Assembly (NCBI RefSeq): GCF_029846235.1 | Contig: NZ_JARVWP010000032.1 | Location: 1-45,165 of the forward strand | Source: Bradyrhizobium sp. CER78 | Lineage (GTDB): Bacteria; Pseudomonadota; Alphaproteobacteria; Rhizobiales; Xanthobacteraceae | Length of the DNA: 45,165 bases | Direction of reading: 5' to 3' | Shown here: in pieces, positions 16,170 through 22,741 of the stretch | Numbering within the stretch: the first letter of the stretch is position 1 | Layout of the letters: the number at the start of each line of letters is the position of its first letter | Translations under genes and position numbers: made by a program | Notes under the pieces: model-generated | Databases searched by the model: none | What the model was told of the DNA's origin: nothing | The model's input: only the letters and a program-made list of their open reading frames with translations

Positions 16170-16856
16170 TCACCAGACCATCGGAACCAGGCGATAACGC
16201 ACACGCCCGAGGTATTCGGCATAGCCGTCGAGCTCGGCGGTGAGCATCCGCTCCTCCATCATGGATCGCAGGCCGAGCAGCGCCGCCATGACCGGCACGA
16301 TGACGAGGCCATACCAGGATCCGAGCAGCAGCGGCGTGCCGGCATAGGTCAACAGGCCGCTGGCATAGATCGGGTGCCGCACATAGGCGTACGGCCCGGT
16401 GGTCACCGCGGCATGCCCGCGCTCGCGCTGGATCTTCACGACCGGCGCGGCGTAGCTGTTTTCGCGATAGGTCCGGTAGACGATGTAGAACGATGCGGCG
16501 ATCATCAAGGCGCCGGCACATTGCAGCCAGAAGGGGACGAGCGATGCCTGGTAGCGCACCGCGTCGAGCGCCATCAGCGGCAGCCATGTCAGCCACAACA
16601 GCGGCATGATCGATGTGATGACGCGATCCCATTCGGCCTGGCCGCGCACGGTGCGCCGCTCCGCCAGCAGTCCCGGATCGTGCCTGGCGAGCCAGGCCTC
16701 GGTGATCAGTCCGCCGATCGTGATCTCGATCAGGAACAGCCAGCCGCCGGTCCAGCGCACGGTGCCGGCCGCGAGAAACAGGAGTGCTCCGAGGCCCGCG
16801 CTTGTGAGGACGGCGCCGCGCAAATTGATGGTCGGATGACTGCCGTTCTCGTCCAT
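16170..16856 (-). CDS. Isoprenylcysteine carboxyl methyltransferase-like membrane protein
   Basis: A 228-residue membrane protein with about five hydrophobic helices. Near residue 150 it carries GPYAYVRHPIYAS, the SAM-binding signature shared by isoprenylcysteine carboxyl methyltransferases, NnrU and phospholipid methyltransferases (GPYxxxRHPxY), with a downstream EE pair in MMEERML. In eukaryotes the family methylates C-terminal carboxylates of prenylated proteins; bacterial members are mostly uncharacterised and some methylate lipids. ATG at 16856 follows GGAGAGCGAG. It is the next gene on the same strand after the short gene at 16952-17290, 95 bases away, so it could be the last gene of the protease locus. 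Confidence 0.85.
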   Translation of the reverse strand: MDENGSHPTINLRGAVLTSAGLGALLFLAAGTVRWTGGWLFLIEITIGGLITEAWLARHDPGLLAERRTVRGQAEWDRVITSIMPLLWLTWLPLMALDAVRYQASLVPFWLQCAGALMIAASFYIVYRTYRENSYAAPVVKIQRERGHAAVTTGPYAYVRHPIYASGLLTYAGTPLLLGSWYGLVIVPVMAALLGLRSMMEERMLTAELDGYAEYLGRVRYRLVPMVW

Positions 16857-16951
16857 CTCGCTCTCCGGCGAACGGCAACGGCCGCGCCACCGGATCGGGC
16901 GGGCCGTTGCGTTGGTAACGAATCGAACCGAGCCTCAACGTGCAAAGCCGG

Positions 16952-17290
16952 TCACGATCGGCGGGTCCAATTTCGCGTCTGTCCGGAATAGACCTTGCTC
17001 GGCAGCGCACGCGCCGCCGGATCGAGCAGGATCTTCATCGCGGAGTTGAGTCTCTCTTCCGAACTCGGCGAGCCGTCATGGCGCATCTGCTGCGGGGCGC
17101 CGGGGCCCTGCGGCGGCGCCATATAGGCCGACGTTGTCGGCGGAGCGGGCGTGGTGGCGATCTTCGGACGGGCGACAACAGCCGCTTCCAGCGGGCGCCG
17201 TGCCTCGGCAACGGCTGAGGCTGAGGCTGCGGATTCCGCCGGCGGCGGGGCGGCATTGCCGGATCCGGATTGGCGGGGCGGTCTTGCCAT
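16952..17290 (-). CDS. Proline/alanine-rich 112-residue protein, unknown
   Basis: A 112-residue basic protein. The first 65 residues are low-complexity, rich in alanine, proline and serine (ending APPQGPGAPQQMRHDG). The last 40 form a more ordered segment with RLNSAMKILLDPAARALP and a basic tail ending TRRS. No signal peptide, membrane helix or known domain. ATG at 17290 follows GGAG at eight bases. It is the third short gene downstream of the PatG-like protease on the same strand, 50 bases after the 59-residue gene, which suggests co-transcription. It may be a substrate or accessory protein; this is inference from position only. Confidence 0.6.
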   Translation of the reverse strand: MARPPRQSGSGNAAPPPAESAASASAVAEARRPLEAAVVARPKIATTPAPPTTSAYMAPPQGPGAPQQMRHDGSPSSEERLNSAMKILLDPAARALPSKVYSGQTRNWTRRS

Positions 17291-17340
17291 GGCATCGGCT
17301 CCATAGGTTGGGTGATGACGATGATTTCAGGATTTGGACG

Positions 17341-17520
17341 TCAGGAATTGTCCTCGTCGGATGTGGTGCGTTTGGCGATGATCGGGTTGCGGTCGCTGAT
17401 CGCGGCGAGCAGCGAGGCGTGGGTCACGACTGATGACACGACGATCTTCCCGGAGGGCTCGACCCGGCGACCGTTCTGCAGCTGTTGCTGTGGGCTCCTG
17501 GCGGTGGATTTCTGCATCAT
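17341..17520 (-). CDS. Short peptide gene, 59 residues, unknown
   Basis: A 59-residue open frame starting ATG-ATG at 17520, preceded by a near-perfect ribosome site AAGGAGG six bases before the ATG. The product begins MMQKSTARSPQQQLQNGRR, has a hydrophobic centre (KIVVSSVVTHASLLAAI), and ends with charged KRTTSDEDNS. It has no cysteine and no signal peptide. It lies between two other short genes on the same strand, 56 bases after the 64-residue gene. The strength of the ribosome site is the main argument that it is translated. It may be a precursor peptide for the PatG-like protease; no recognition motif from known cyanobactins is present. Confidence 0.6.
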   Translation of the reverse strand: MMQKSTARSPQQQLQNGRRVEPSGKIVVSSVVTHASLLAAISDRNPIIAKRTTSDEDNS

Positions 17521-17542
17521 GGTGGCCTCCTTGAGGATGGGT

Positions 17543-17565
17543 GGGGCCCGACAGTGCCGGGCCCC
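17543..17565 (-). promoter_or_regulatory. Hairpin between two short peptide genes
   Basis: GGGGCCCG (17543-17550) pairs perfectly with CGGGCCCC (17558-17565) across a 7-base loop. It lies between the stop of the 64-residue gene and the ribosome site of the 59-residue gene. No T-run follows on the minus strand, so it is not a standard terminator; it may stabilise or separate the transcripts. Confidence 0.5.
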
Positions 17566-17576
17566 GAGTTCGGCGA

Positions 17577-17771
17577 TCAGATGCCGAGGACGCCGCTGAG
17601 GGCGGGGATCGCTACCTTTGCGATCCCGCCGAGGATGTCGCCCCAGCCCTGCGGGTTGACGGACCCGTTGACCGCCACTTCAGCAATCCGCTTCGGACCG
17701 CGCTCGATGCCCTCACACTGGATCGGGCTACGCACGCTGCCGAAGGTCTCAAAGTCGTTCCTTGCGTACAT
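17577..17771 (-). CDS. Short peptide gene, 64 residues, candidate protease substrate
   Basis: A 64-residue peptide with an excellent ribosome site (AAGGAG, seven bases before the ATG at 17771). The N-terminal half is polar and charged (MYARNDFETFGSV, ending RGPKRIAEVAV). The C-terminal third is a glycine-rich hydrophobic segment, GWGDILGGIAKVAIPALSG, ending VLGI, which looks like an amphipathic or membrane-active peptide. One cysteine, at position 19. The leader-plus-hydrophobic-core layout resembles many ribosomally made bacteriocin or RiPP precursors, and the gene directly follows the PatG-like protease on the same strand. It lacks the cyanobactin AYD/SYD cleavage motif. Translation is likely; the precursor role is inference. 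Confidence 0.65.
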   Translation of the reverse strand: MYARNDFETFGSVRSPIQCEGIERGPKRIAEVAVNGSVNPQGWGDILGGIAKVAIPALSGVLGI

Positions 17772-17853
17772 GTTCAGCTCCTTCTTTCGGTTTGAATTGA
17801 CGGCAACTACGGGAGGTGGTCACCCGACCGCGGTCGCCGTCGCTGGACGTCGC

Positions 17854-17912
17854 CCAGGGGATCGCTCATCGCGTCGATCCCCTGGACCACGTGACGCTCA
17901 TTCGCGTCACGT
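17854..17912 (-). promoter_or_regulatory. Tandem RNA hairpins between protease and peptide gene
   Basis: Two perfect inverted repeats lie in the 175-base gap downstream of the protease gene. CCAGGGGATCG (17854-17864) pairs with CGATCCCCTGG (17875-17885) over a 10-base loop. ACGTGACGC (17889-17897) pairs with GCGTCACGT (17904-17912) over TCATTC. Neither is followed by a T-run. They could protect the downstream peptide messages or attenuate transcription so that protease and peptides are made in different amounts. Confidence 0.55.
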
Positions 17913-17946
17913 TCTGATCTCCTCCGGACGCAGAGGAGCAATTGTC

Positions 17947-20385
17947 TCAATAGACCTGCCAGTACCGCAGCGGCCCGACCGCCACCGGCACCACGTCGCT
18001 GACGTCGATCGTGTACTGATAGACTTCGCGCGCCTGGGTCAGGACCTGCGTCGGGTTGAAGAAGCGGTACGTCACGTCGTGGCAATCCGAGTCCGGCCGG
18101 CAAATGACGCTCTGGTCGACCTCGACGGTGTCGAGCCGCAGGCCCTTCTTGGCGGCCTCAATGAAGATCTTCCGCGTGTTGTAGGCATTCATCGCCGAAT
18201 AATTCAGCGCGCGATCCTGCGGCGAGAGACCGACGTTGCGGAACTCGTTGTAGATCCGCTCGAGGAAGCCTTCCGCGCCGTCCGGCCAAGGGAGTGGTCC
18301 GAACAGTGTGAACAGATCCCATTGGTAGAAGCCGCGCCAATCGGTCACCAGCGTCGGCACGACGGTGCCGTTCAGCAGCTTGGTCGTGTTGGTGCTGTCG
18401 ACCCAGCCGGCCATCGAGACCCGCGCGATACCGCCGGGCGGCGGGAATGGCGGGTTCGACGTCGGCCGTGCGTCGGCGTCGGCCACGGCCGCTGTCGCTT
18501 TCACCACGGTGCGGGCCGTCGAAGGATCGTCGCGCGAGACCTCCTGGTGCCACAGCGCCAGGATCAGCGCGGCGAAGAACCCGAGTCCGAACACGTCGAG
18601 CGGCTTGATCGCGTAGATCGGGATCGAATCGATCGTCATTGTCCAGGTGATGGCGTCGGCGTCCGGGAAGTTGTTGCCGGAGCCGGCCGGCGCCGACGTC
18701 TCGCCTTCGGCCTGGTTCAACAGATAGCGCGCCATGATCGCCGGATTGTACGGCGCCGAGGTGTCGCCGGAGCGGTCGCGATCCGTTCCAAACGCCGGAT
18801 CGCCGCGTCCGATCAGGCTGTCGCGCCAGTTGGCGATCGCCTGCACGAAGTAGTCGAGGCGGGCTTCCTTGCCGAAATCGTAAAACAGCCGACCGATCGG
18901 GAAGGCGAACTGACCGGTGGGCTCGGTCGCAGTTCCTCGCGGACGCATGCCGCCGCGACAGCCGCAGCTCTTTTCGCTGGTCCGAACCGCGGGCGCTTCG
19001 TACATCGGCAGCGCCTGCGGCATTGCGACGGGAAGCGCGTTGCTCGGCATCAGCGCGGGCATCTGCTGCGGCTGCAGCCAGGTTTGCGGCATCATGCCGG
19101 CGGTTGGCATCGCCATCTGCGGCATCATCATCTGCGGAGCCGGTGCCGGCATCCAGACCATGTCGCCGCCCGGATGGGGAGCGTGGTACGGATACGGCGC
19201 GGGCGCTGCGATCGGCGCGGCGACGACGCCGTGATCAACGGGAACGGCCATGGCCGCAGGTGCTGCCGGTGCGGCGGGCTGCGCCTCGCTTGGCATGATC
19301 CCGGCGCTGCTTCGCAGGACCGAGCCGTCCGGCCCGAATATGCGCGGAGCCGATGGTGCAGACATTGCTGATAGATCTCCCATGGAATCCTCTCTGGTTG
19401 CAGTTGGCTGAGCGGCGGATGACGGTTGGAGGAAAGGGCGCGCGAACACTCCCCAGAAGCGGGGAGACGCGGCCGTGGCACCCGACGGCATGACGGCGTC
19501 CGCCTGCTCGCCAAGCAGGGCGGCGACAGCCGCGGGAATATCGAGCCGTCCGGCGAGGCAGCGCGGGGCGCTGCCGTCGCTCCGGCAGGGCGCCGCGCTT
19601 TCGAGCAGCGCGGCACGGACGGCTTGCGGATCGGCCTTGCGCCCGTTCCGGCGCAGGCATGAGAGCAACAGCGCGACGACGCCGGTGACGATCGGCGCAG
19701 CGAAGCTCGTTCCGGAACGCAGTCCGACATTGCGGACCGGCGAGGCGCCGGCGATGTTCTCGCCCGGCGCGAGGATGCCGTTCTCGAGATAGGCGTCGCC
19801 GAAATTGCTGAAGGGCAGCGGATTGCCGGCCAGATCGCACGCGCCGACCGCCAGCACCGAGGCGAGGCTGCCCGGCACCTGGACGCAGCGGCAGCCGTCA
19901 TTGCCGGCGGCGGCCACGATCAGCTTGCCGGCACGTTCGCAGGCGCGCACCGCGTCGACCAGAATGCGATCGGCCTGTCCCGTTGCGGACTGCTGGCCGC
20001 TGCTGATGTTGATGATGTCGGCGCCGGCGGCCAGCGCCTGGTTGATCGCGAGCGCCAGCGTGCTTTGCGAGGACGGCTCGATCTGTCCGGATGCGTCCTC
20101 GCGATAGATCGAGAACACGGTCGCGCTGCAATTCGGCGCGACGCCGAGCACCGGGCTGCCGGGCGTACCCATCAGCACGCTCGTGACATGCGTGCCGTGC
20201 TCGGACTGGATCGTCGGCGAGGACGGCGCGACGAATTCGCCGCCCATGGCGACGCGGGCCTGCCTGAGCGAGGGATGGTTGAGATCGACGGGACCGTCGA
20301 TGATCGCGATCTTCACCGCGGGGTCGCCACCCGACATTTTCTGCCACAAGGCAGTCAGACCAGCGATGTCGGCAACTGGATTCAT
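17947..20385 (-). CDS. PatA/PatG-like subtilisin protease (cyanobactin-maturation type)
   Basis: An 812-residue protein in three parts. Residues 1-292 form a subtilisin (S8) domain with D30 in AIIDGPVDLNHPS, H63 in HGTH, oxyanion N162 in AAAGND and S227 in SGTSFAAP. The opening IAGLTALWQK...AIIDGPVDL is the pattern of PatA/PatG cyanobactin proteases. Residues about 335-472 are a Pro/Ala/Met-rich linker, then a CGC motif (474-476). Residues 492-812 resemble the PatG C-terminal domain (FPIGRLFYDFGKEAR, ITWTMTIDSIPIYAI, RGFYQW). There is no Sec signal, so it should act in the cytoplasm, as cyanobactin proteases do. ATG at 20385 follows AGGA at eight bases. It is followed by three short genes. 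Similarity is judged by eye; precise substrate unknown. Confidence 0.85.
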   Translation of the reverse strand: MNPVADIAGLTALWQKMSGGDPAVKIAIIDGPVDLNHPSLRQARVAMGGEFVAPSSPTIQSEHGTHVTSVLMGTPGSPVLGVAPNCSATVFSIYREDASGQIEPSSQSTLALAINQALAAGADIINISSGQQSATGQADRILVDAVRACERAGKLIVAAAGNDGCRCVQVPGSLASVLAVGACDLAGNPLPFSNFGDAYLENGILAPGENIAGASPVRNVGLRSGTSFAAPIVTGVVALLLSCLRRNGRKADPQAVRAALLESAAPCRSDGSAPRCLAGRLDIPAAVAALLGEQADAVMPSGATAASPRFWGVFARPFLQPSSAAQPTATREDSMGDLSAMSAPSAPRIFGPDGSVLRSSAGIMPSEAQPAAPAAPAAMAVPVDHGVVAAPIAAPAPYPYHAPHPGGDMVWMPAPAPQMMMPQMAMPTAGMMPQTWLQPQQMPALMPSNALPVAMPQALPMYEAPAVRTSEKSCGCRGGMRPRGTATEPTGQFAFPIGRLFYDFGKEARLDYFVQAIANWRDSLIGRGDPAFGTDRDRSGDTSAPYNPAIMARYLLNQAEGETSAPAGSGNNFPDADAITWTMTIDSIPIYAIKPLDVFGLGFFAALILALWHQEVSRDDPSTARTVVKATAAVADADARPTSNPPFPPPGGIARVSMAGWVDSTNTTKLLNGTVVPTLVTDWRGFYQWDLFTLFGPLPWPDGAEGFLERIYNEFRNVGLSPQDRALNYSAMNAYNTRKIFIEAAKKGLRLDTVEVDQSVICRPDSDCHDVTYRFFNPTQVLTQAREVYQYTIDVSDVVPVAVGPLRYWQVY

Positions 20386-20725
20386 GAAATCAATCCTGGC
20401 CGGTCTGCTGCGAATTCGTGCAGCCGATCCGCCTTCCACGGCAATCTGCAAGCACGCTGCGAGTGAAGAGAGTATCGTGTCGCTGCGTTGATGCTGTTGT
20501 GGCAGGTGTGCTGCGCAAGGCCTATTCGCCGCGATGGGTCAAAAAGGATCGAGCCGATGATACGGATCGAGCGATCCAGGAGATCAATCCTGCGCGTCGA
20601 AAGATCGATCAAAGGATTTAGTCGGGATCGGTCTCACGGCGTGATGCGCACGCAAGCGTGCAAAGCCGCACACCAATGCGTGCACGTGCTGCGATAAGCC
20701 GAATGCGGAATTCAGGTGGTTTGTG
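20386..20725. other. Upstream region of the PatG-like gene with clustered GATC
   Basis: This 340-base gap lies between the LuxR-type regulator gene and the protease gene, both on the minus strand. It must hold the protease promoter unless the two are co-transcribed. I see no gene. Seven GATC sites fall between 20547 and 20629, including a 9-bp direct repeat GGATCGAGC at 20546-20554 and 20564-20572. That spacing could be an operator. Confidence 0.4.
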
Positions 20726-21400
20726 TCAGTCGAGTTCGCGGCGGCGGTCGAGAGCCGGCGCAGATGATGCGATCCATGGTGCTTCGCGGACCCGCCGCAT
20801 CGCCTGCGCCCGGCGCGGCAGGCCGAGCTTCTGCAACACGTGATGGACGTGGTGCTTGACGGTCGCAAGGCTGAGATTGAGATTGCGCGCGATCTCCTTG
20901 TTCGACATGCCTTGTCCGATGAGCTTGAGAACCTCGCTTTCGCGGCGCGTCAGTCCCTGATCCGCGTCGATCGTATCGCTCTGGCGCTCCATGCAAAACA
21001 GCGCGCGCAGCAGGCCGCCGGAGATCTCGGCGCTGCAGGCCAACCGCCCCGATGCGACGTCCGACAGTGCGCGGCAGAGCTCGTCGAAGCTGGCATTCCG
21101 GGAAATGTAGCCGCTGAACCCGGCCCGGCCGCAGCGAACCACGTCGCGCCGGTCCTCGTTGAGGCCGAGCGCGACCAGGGCGACGTCGACATGTTCGCTC
21201 GCGATCACCCGCACCTCGTCGAGATCGATGCCCTGTGTGACGTCGATCAGGATGACGTTCACACGGCCGGTCTCGAGCGCCGCACGCAGGCCGGCAAGGT
21301 CGGAAACCGTCGCCTCGACGGCAAACTCGGCGTGGTTCTGGAAACTCGAGGTAAGCCCCTCGCTGAACAGCCTGATCGGCGTGACGACCGCGATCCTCAT
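20726..21400 (-). CDS. LuxR/NarL-type regulator with degenerate receiver domain
   Basis: A 224-residue two-domain regulator. The C-terminal third is a LuxR-type helix-turn-helix: LTRRESEVLKLIGQGMSNKE and SLATVKHHVHHVLQKLG are classic. The N-terminal 120 residues follow the NarL receiver fold with D53 (ILIDVTQG) at the usual phosphoacceptor place. The acidic pair that binds Mg2+ is missing: residues 7-10 read TPIR where DDH is expected. Phosphorylation is therefore doubtful, as in atypical receivers. ATG at 21400 has GAGG six bases upstream; another ATG at 21403 is possible. No histidine kinase is adjacent. Its place just upstream of the protease locus suggests that it controls that locus. Confidence 0.88.
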   Translation of the reverse strand: MRIAVVTPIRLFSEGLTSSFQNHAEFAVEATVSDLAGLRAALETGRVNVILIDVTQGIDLDEVRVIASEHVDVALVALGLNEDRRDVVRCGRAGFSGYISRNASFDELCRALSDVASGRLACSAEISGGLLRALFCMERQSDTIDADQGLTRRESEVLKLIGQGMSNKEIARNLNLSLATVKHHVHHVLQKLGLPRRAQAMRRVREAPWIASSAPALDRRRELD

Positions 21401-21838
21401 CATTATCCTCGAACTCAACGAAATGGCGGATGAAAAGCCGTCCGGTGATCGACGGCACCGGCATCCAGAAAGTCATGAAGGTAAGTATGCGGTATGCTGC
21501 CAGAGGTTGTATTGTTATCGAGCCGAAATTACGGCCCTGAGACGCGCAGGATCAAGAGATGCAGTTCACATTCGGGCGTCGTGCCGACGGCACCTTGCAC
21601 GCTCCGATGTCTCGGATAGCGCGGCTAAGCGACGATACGAAGCGCGTGTGCACCAAGGCGTGCGAGAAATCCGGCGGTGACTTCAGCGCTGTAGTCAGCG
21701 ACGGCTAGATATTTAGATAATTGACGCATGCAGGCGCGGATGCTCTGTACAAGATTGCGTGTTCTCCGAGGCCGAGTGTGAGCGACGCCATGCCGCGCCT
21801 CGGATGTACTCAATTCCGATGCAGATCGACGGGGTTCC
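21401..21838. other. Divergent intergenic region, regulator / trypsin-like protease
   Basis: A 438-base gap between divergent genes. It contains one weakly supported 49-codon frame (21559-21708, listed separately). TTGACG at 21721 is followed after 17 bases by TCTGTA, a marginal promoter for the protease gene at 21839. Base composition is lower in GC than the neighbours. Nothing else is recognisable. Confidence 0.4.
21559..21708 (+). CDS. Possible 49-residue peptide gene
   Basis: A 49-codon frame starting at the ATG at 21559, with AGGA seven bases before it. The product begins MQFTFGRRADGTLHAPMSR and ends with two cysteines in RVCTKACEKSGG and a polar tail. No family recognised. It lies 130 bases upstream of the exported trypsin-like protease on the same strand, in the same region as other short peptide genes. 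It may be a small secreted-protease partner or simply a chance frame; codon use is not strongly biased. Confidence 0.3.
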   Translation: MQFTFGRRADGTLHAPMSRIARLSDDTKRVCTKACEKSGGDFSAVVSDG

Positions 21839-22600
21839 ATGACGAATTTGATTCGGGCGACGGCCTTTCTGACCATGCTGATGGCAACGCCGGCCTTCGC
21901 CATCGTCGGTGGCGGCGCGCCGTCGACCGACGGCGTTGCGCGCTCGGTCGTCACCATCGTCGGTTCACGCGGCAATTTCTGCACCGGCGCGCTGATTGCG
22001 CCGAAGGTGGTGCTGACCGCGGCGCATTGCGTGCAGCCCGGCGCCGACTACAAGATCGTCGAGTACGGCGCGGACCGGCAACCCAAGCTGCAGGACGTCA
22101 AGACGGTCGCGATCCATCCCGGCTTCCGGATGCAGGCGATGATCAATCATGTTGCCACCGCCGATGTCGCGCTGCTGCAACTTGCGGTGCCTTCCGCAGG
22201 CAAGGCACCGGCCGTGCTCGGCATGCCCAACATTCCGATCCAGGTCGGCGGCCGCTTCACCGTCGCGGGCGTCGGCGTCACTGTGCGCGGCGACGGCAAG
22301 AGCGGCGGCAGCATTCGCGTCGCCGGCCTGATCGCGAGCGGCAAGCCCGGGACGCTGCAGATCCGTCTCGTCGATCCGGTCGGGCAGGGCGTGCGCGACG
22401 GGCTCGGCGCCTGCACCGGCGATTCCGGGGCGCCTGTGTTCGAGGACAAGCAGAGCGGGCCGGTCATCGTCGGCGTGGTGAGCTGGTCCACCGGCCCCAA
22501 CGGCACCGCCGGCTGCGGCGGCATCACCGGCGTGACGCCGCTCACGCTCTATCGCGACTGGGTGATGCAGACCGCGCTGCAGTGGGGCGCGAGCTTTTAG
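21839..22600 (+). CDS. Exported trypsin-like serine protease (S1)
   Basis: A 253-residue chymotrypsin-fold protease. A Sec signal ends at TPAFA (residue 21). The mature start IVGGGAPS looks like a trypsin activation site, so the signal peptidase may itself release the active N-terminus. The triad is H63 (TAAHC), D109 (ADVALLQL) and S196 (GDSGAP). Cysteines at 48, 64, 192 and 226 could form the standard disulphides. The residue six before the catalytic serine is G190, not the S1-pocket aspartate of true trypsin, so the specificity may differ. It should act in the periplasm or outside the cell. It is divergent from the LuxR-type regulator. Confidence 0.93.
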   Translation: MTNLIRATAFLTMLMATPAFAIVGGGAPSTDGVARSVVTIVGSRGNFCTGALIAPKVVLTAAHCVQPGADYKIVEYGADRQPKLQDVKTVAIHPGFRMQAMINHVATADVALLQLAVPSAGKAPAVLGMPNIPIQVGGRFTVAGVGVTVRGDGKSGGSIRVAGLIASGKPGTLQIRLVDPVGQGVRDGLGACTGDSGAPVFEDKQSGPVIVGVVSWSTGPNGTAGCGGITGVTPLTLYRDWVMQTALQWGASF

Positions 22601-22612
22601 CGCGCTCTTCAT

Positions 22613-22714
22613 CCGTCATCCTGAGGTGCGAGCGGAGCGAGCCTCGAAGGATGCGCGGCCCGGCCGGTGGCCGTGCATCCTTCGAGACGCGCTACGCGCT
22701 CCTCAGGATGACGG
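22613..22714. repeat. Palindromic repeat A, copy 1 (CGTCATCCTGAGG family)
   Basis: A 102-base element with inverted ends CCGTCATCCTGAGG and CCTCAGGATGACGG and inner arms built on CCTCGAAGGATGC / GCATCCTTCGAG. The first 45 bases match copy 2 at 29933-30037 almost exactly. It lies between convergent genes and could end both transcripts as a long hairpin. Confidence 0.85.
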
Positions 22715-22741
22715 GGGCAGAGGCCGGGCGTGCACTACAAC

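Noticed and set aside
17807..17946. Short minus-strand frames of 14-30 codons in the hairpin region between protease and peptide gene
   Set aside because: They overlap the inverted repeats, start with GTG or lack spacing to a ribosome site, and show no peptide character.
17485..19371. A 628-codon open frame on the plus strand, antisense to the PatG-like protease
   Set aside because: It is an antisense shadow produced by high GC; the product is arginine/histidine-rich with no domain, and the opposite strand has clear protease motifs.
20382..20612. A 76-codon minus-strand frame upstream of the protease with repeated IDLSTRRIDLLDRS-like text
   Set aside because: The apparent repeats come from the GATC-rich DNA; there is no convincing ribosome site, and it overlaps the protease start.
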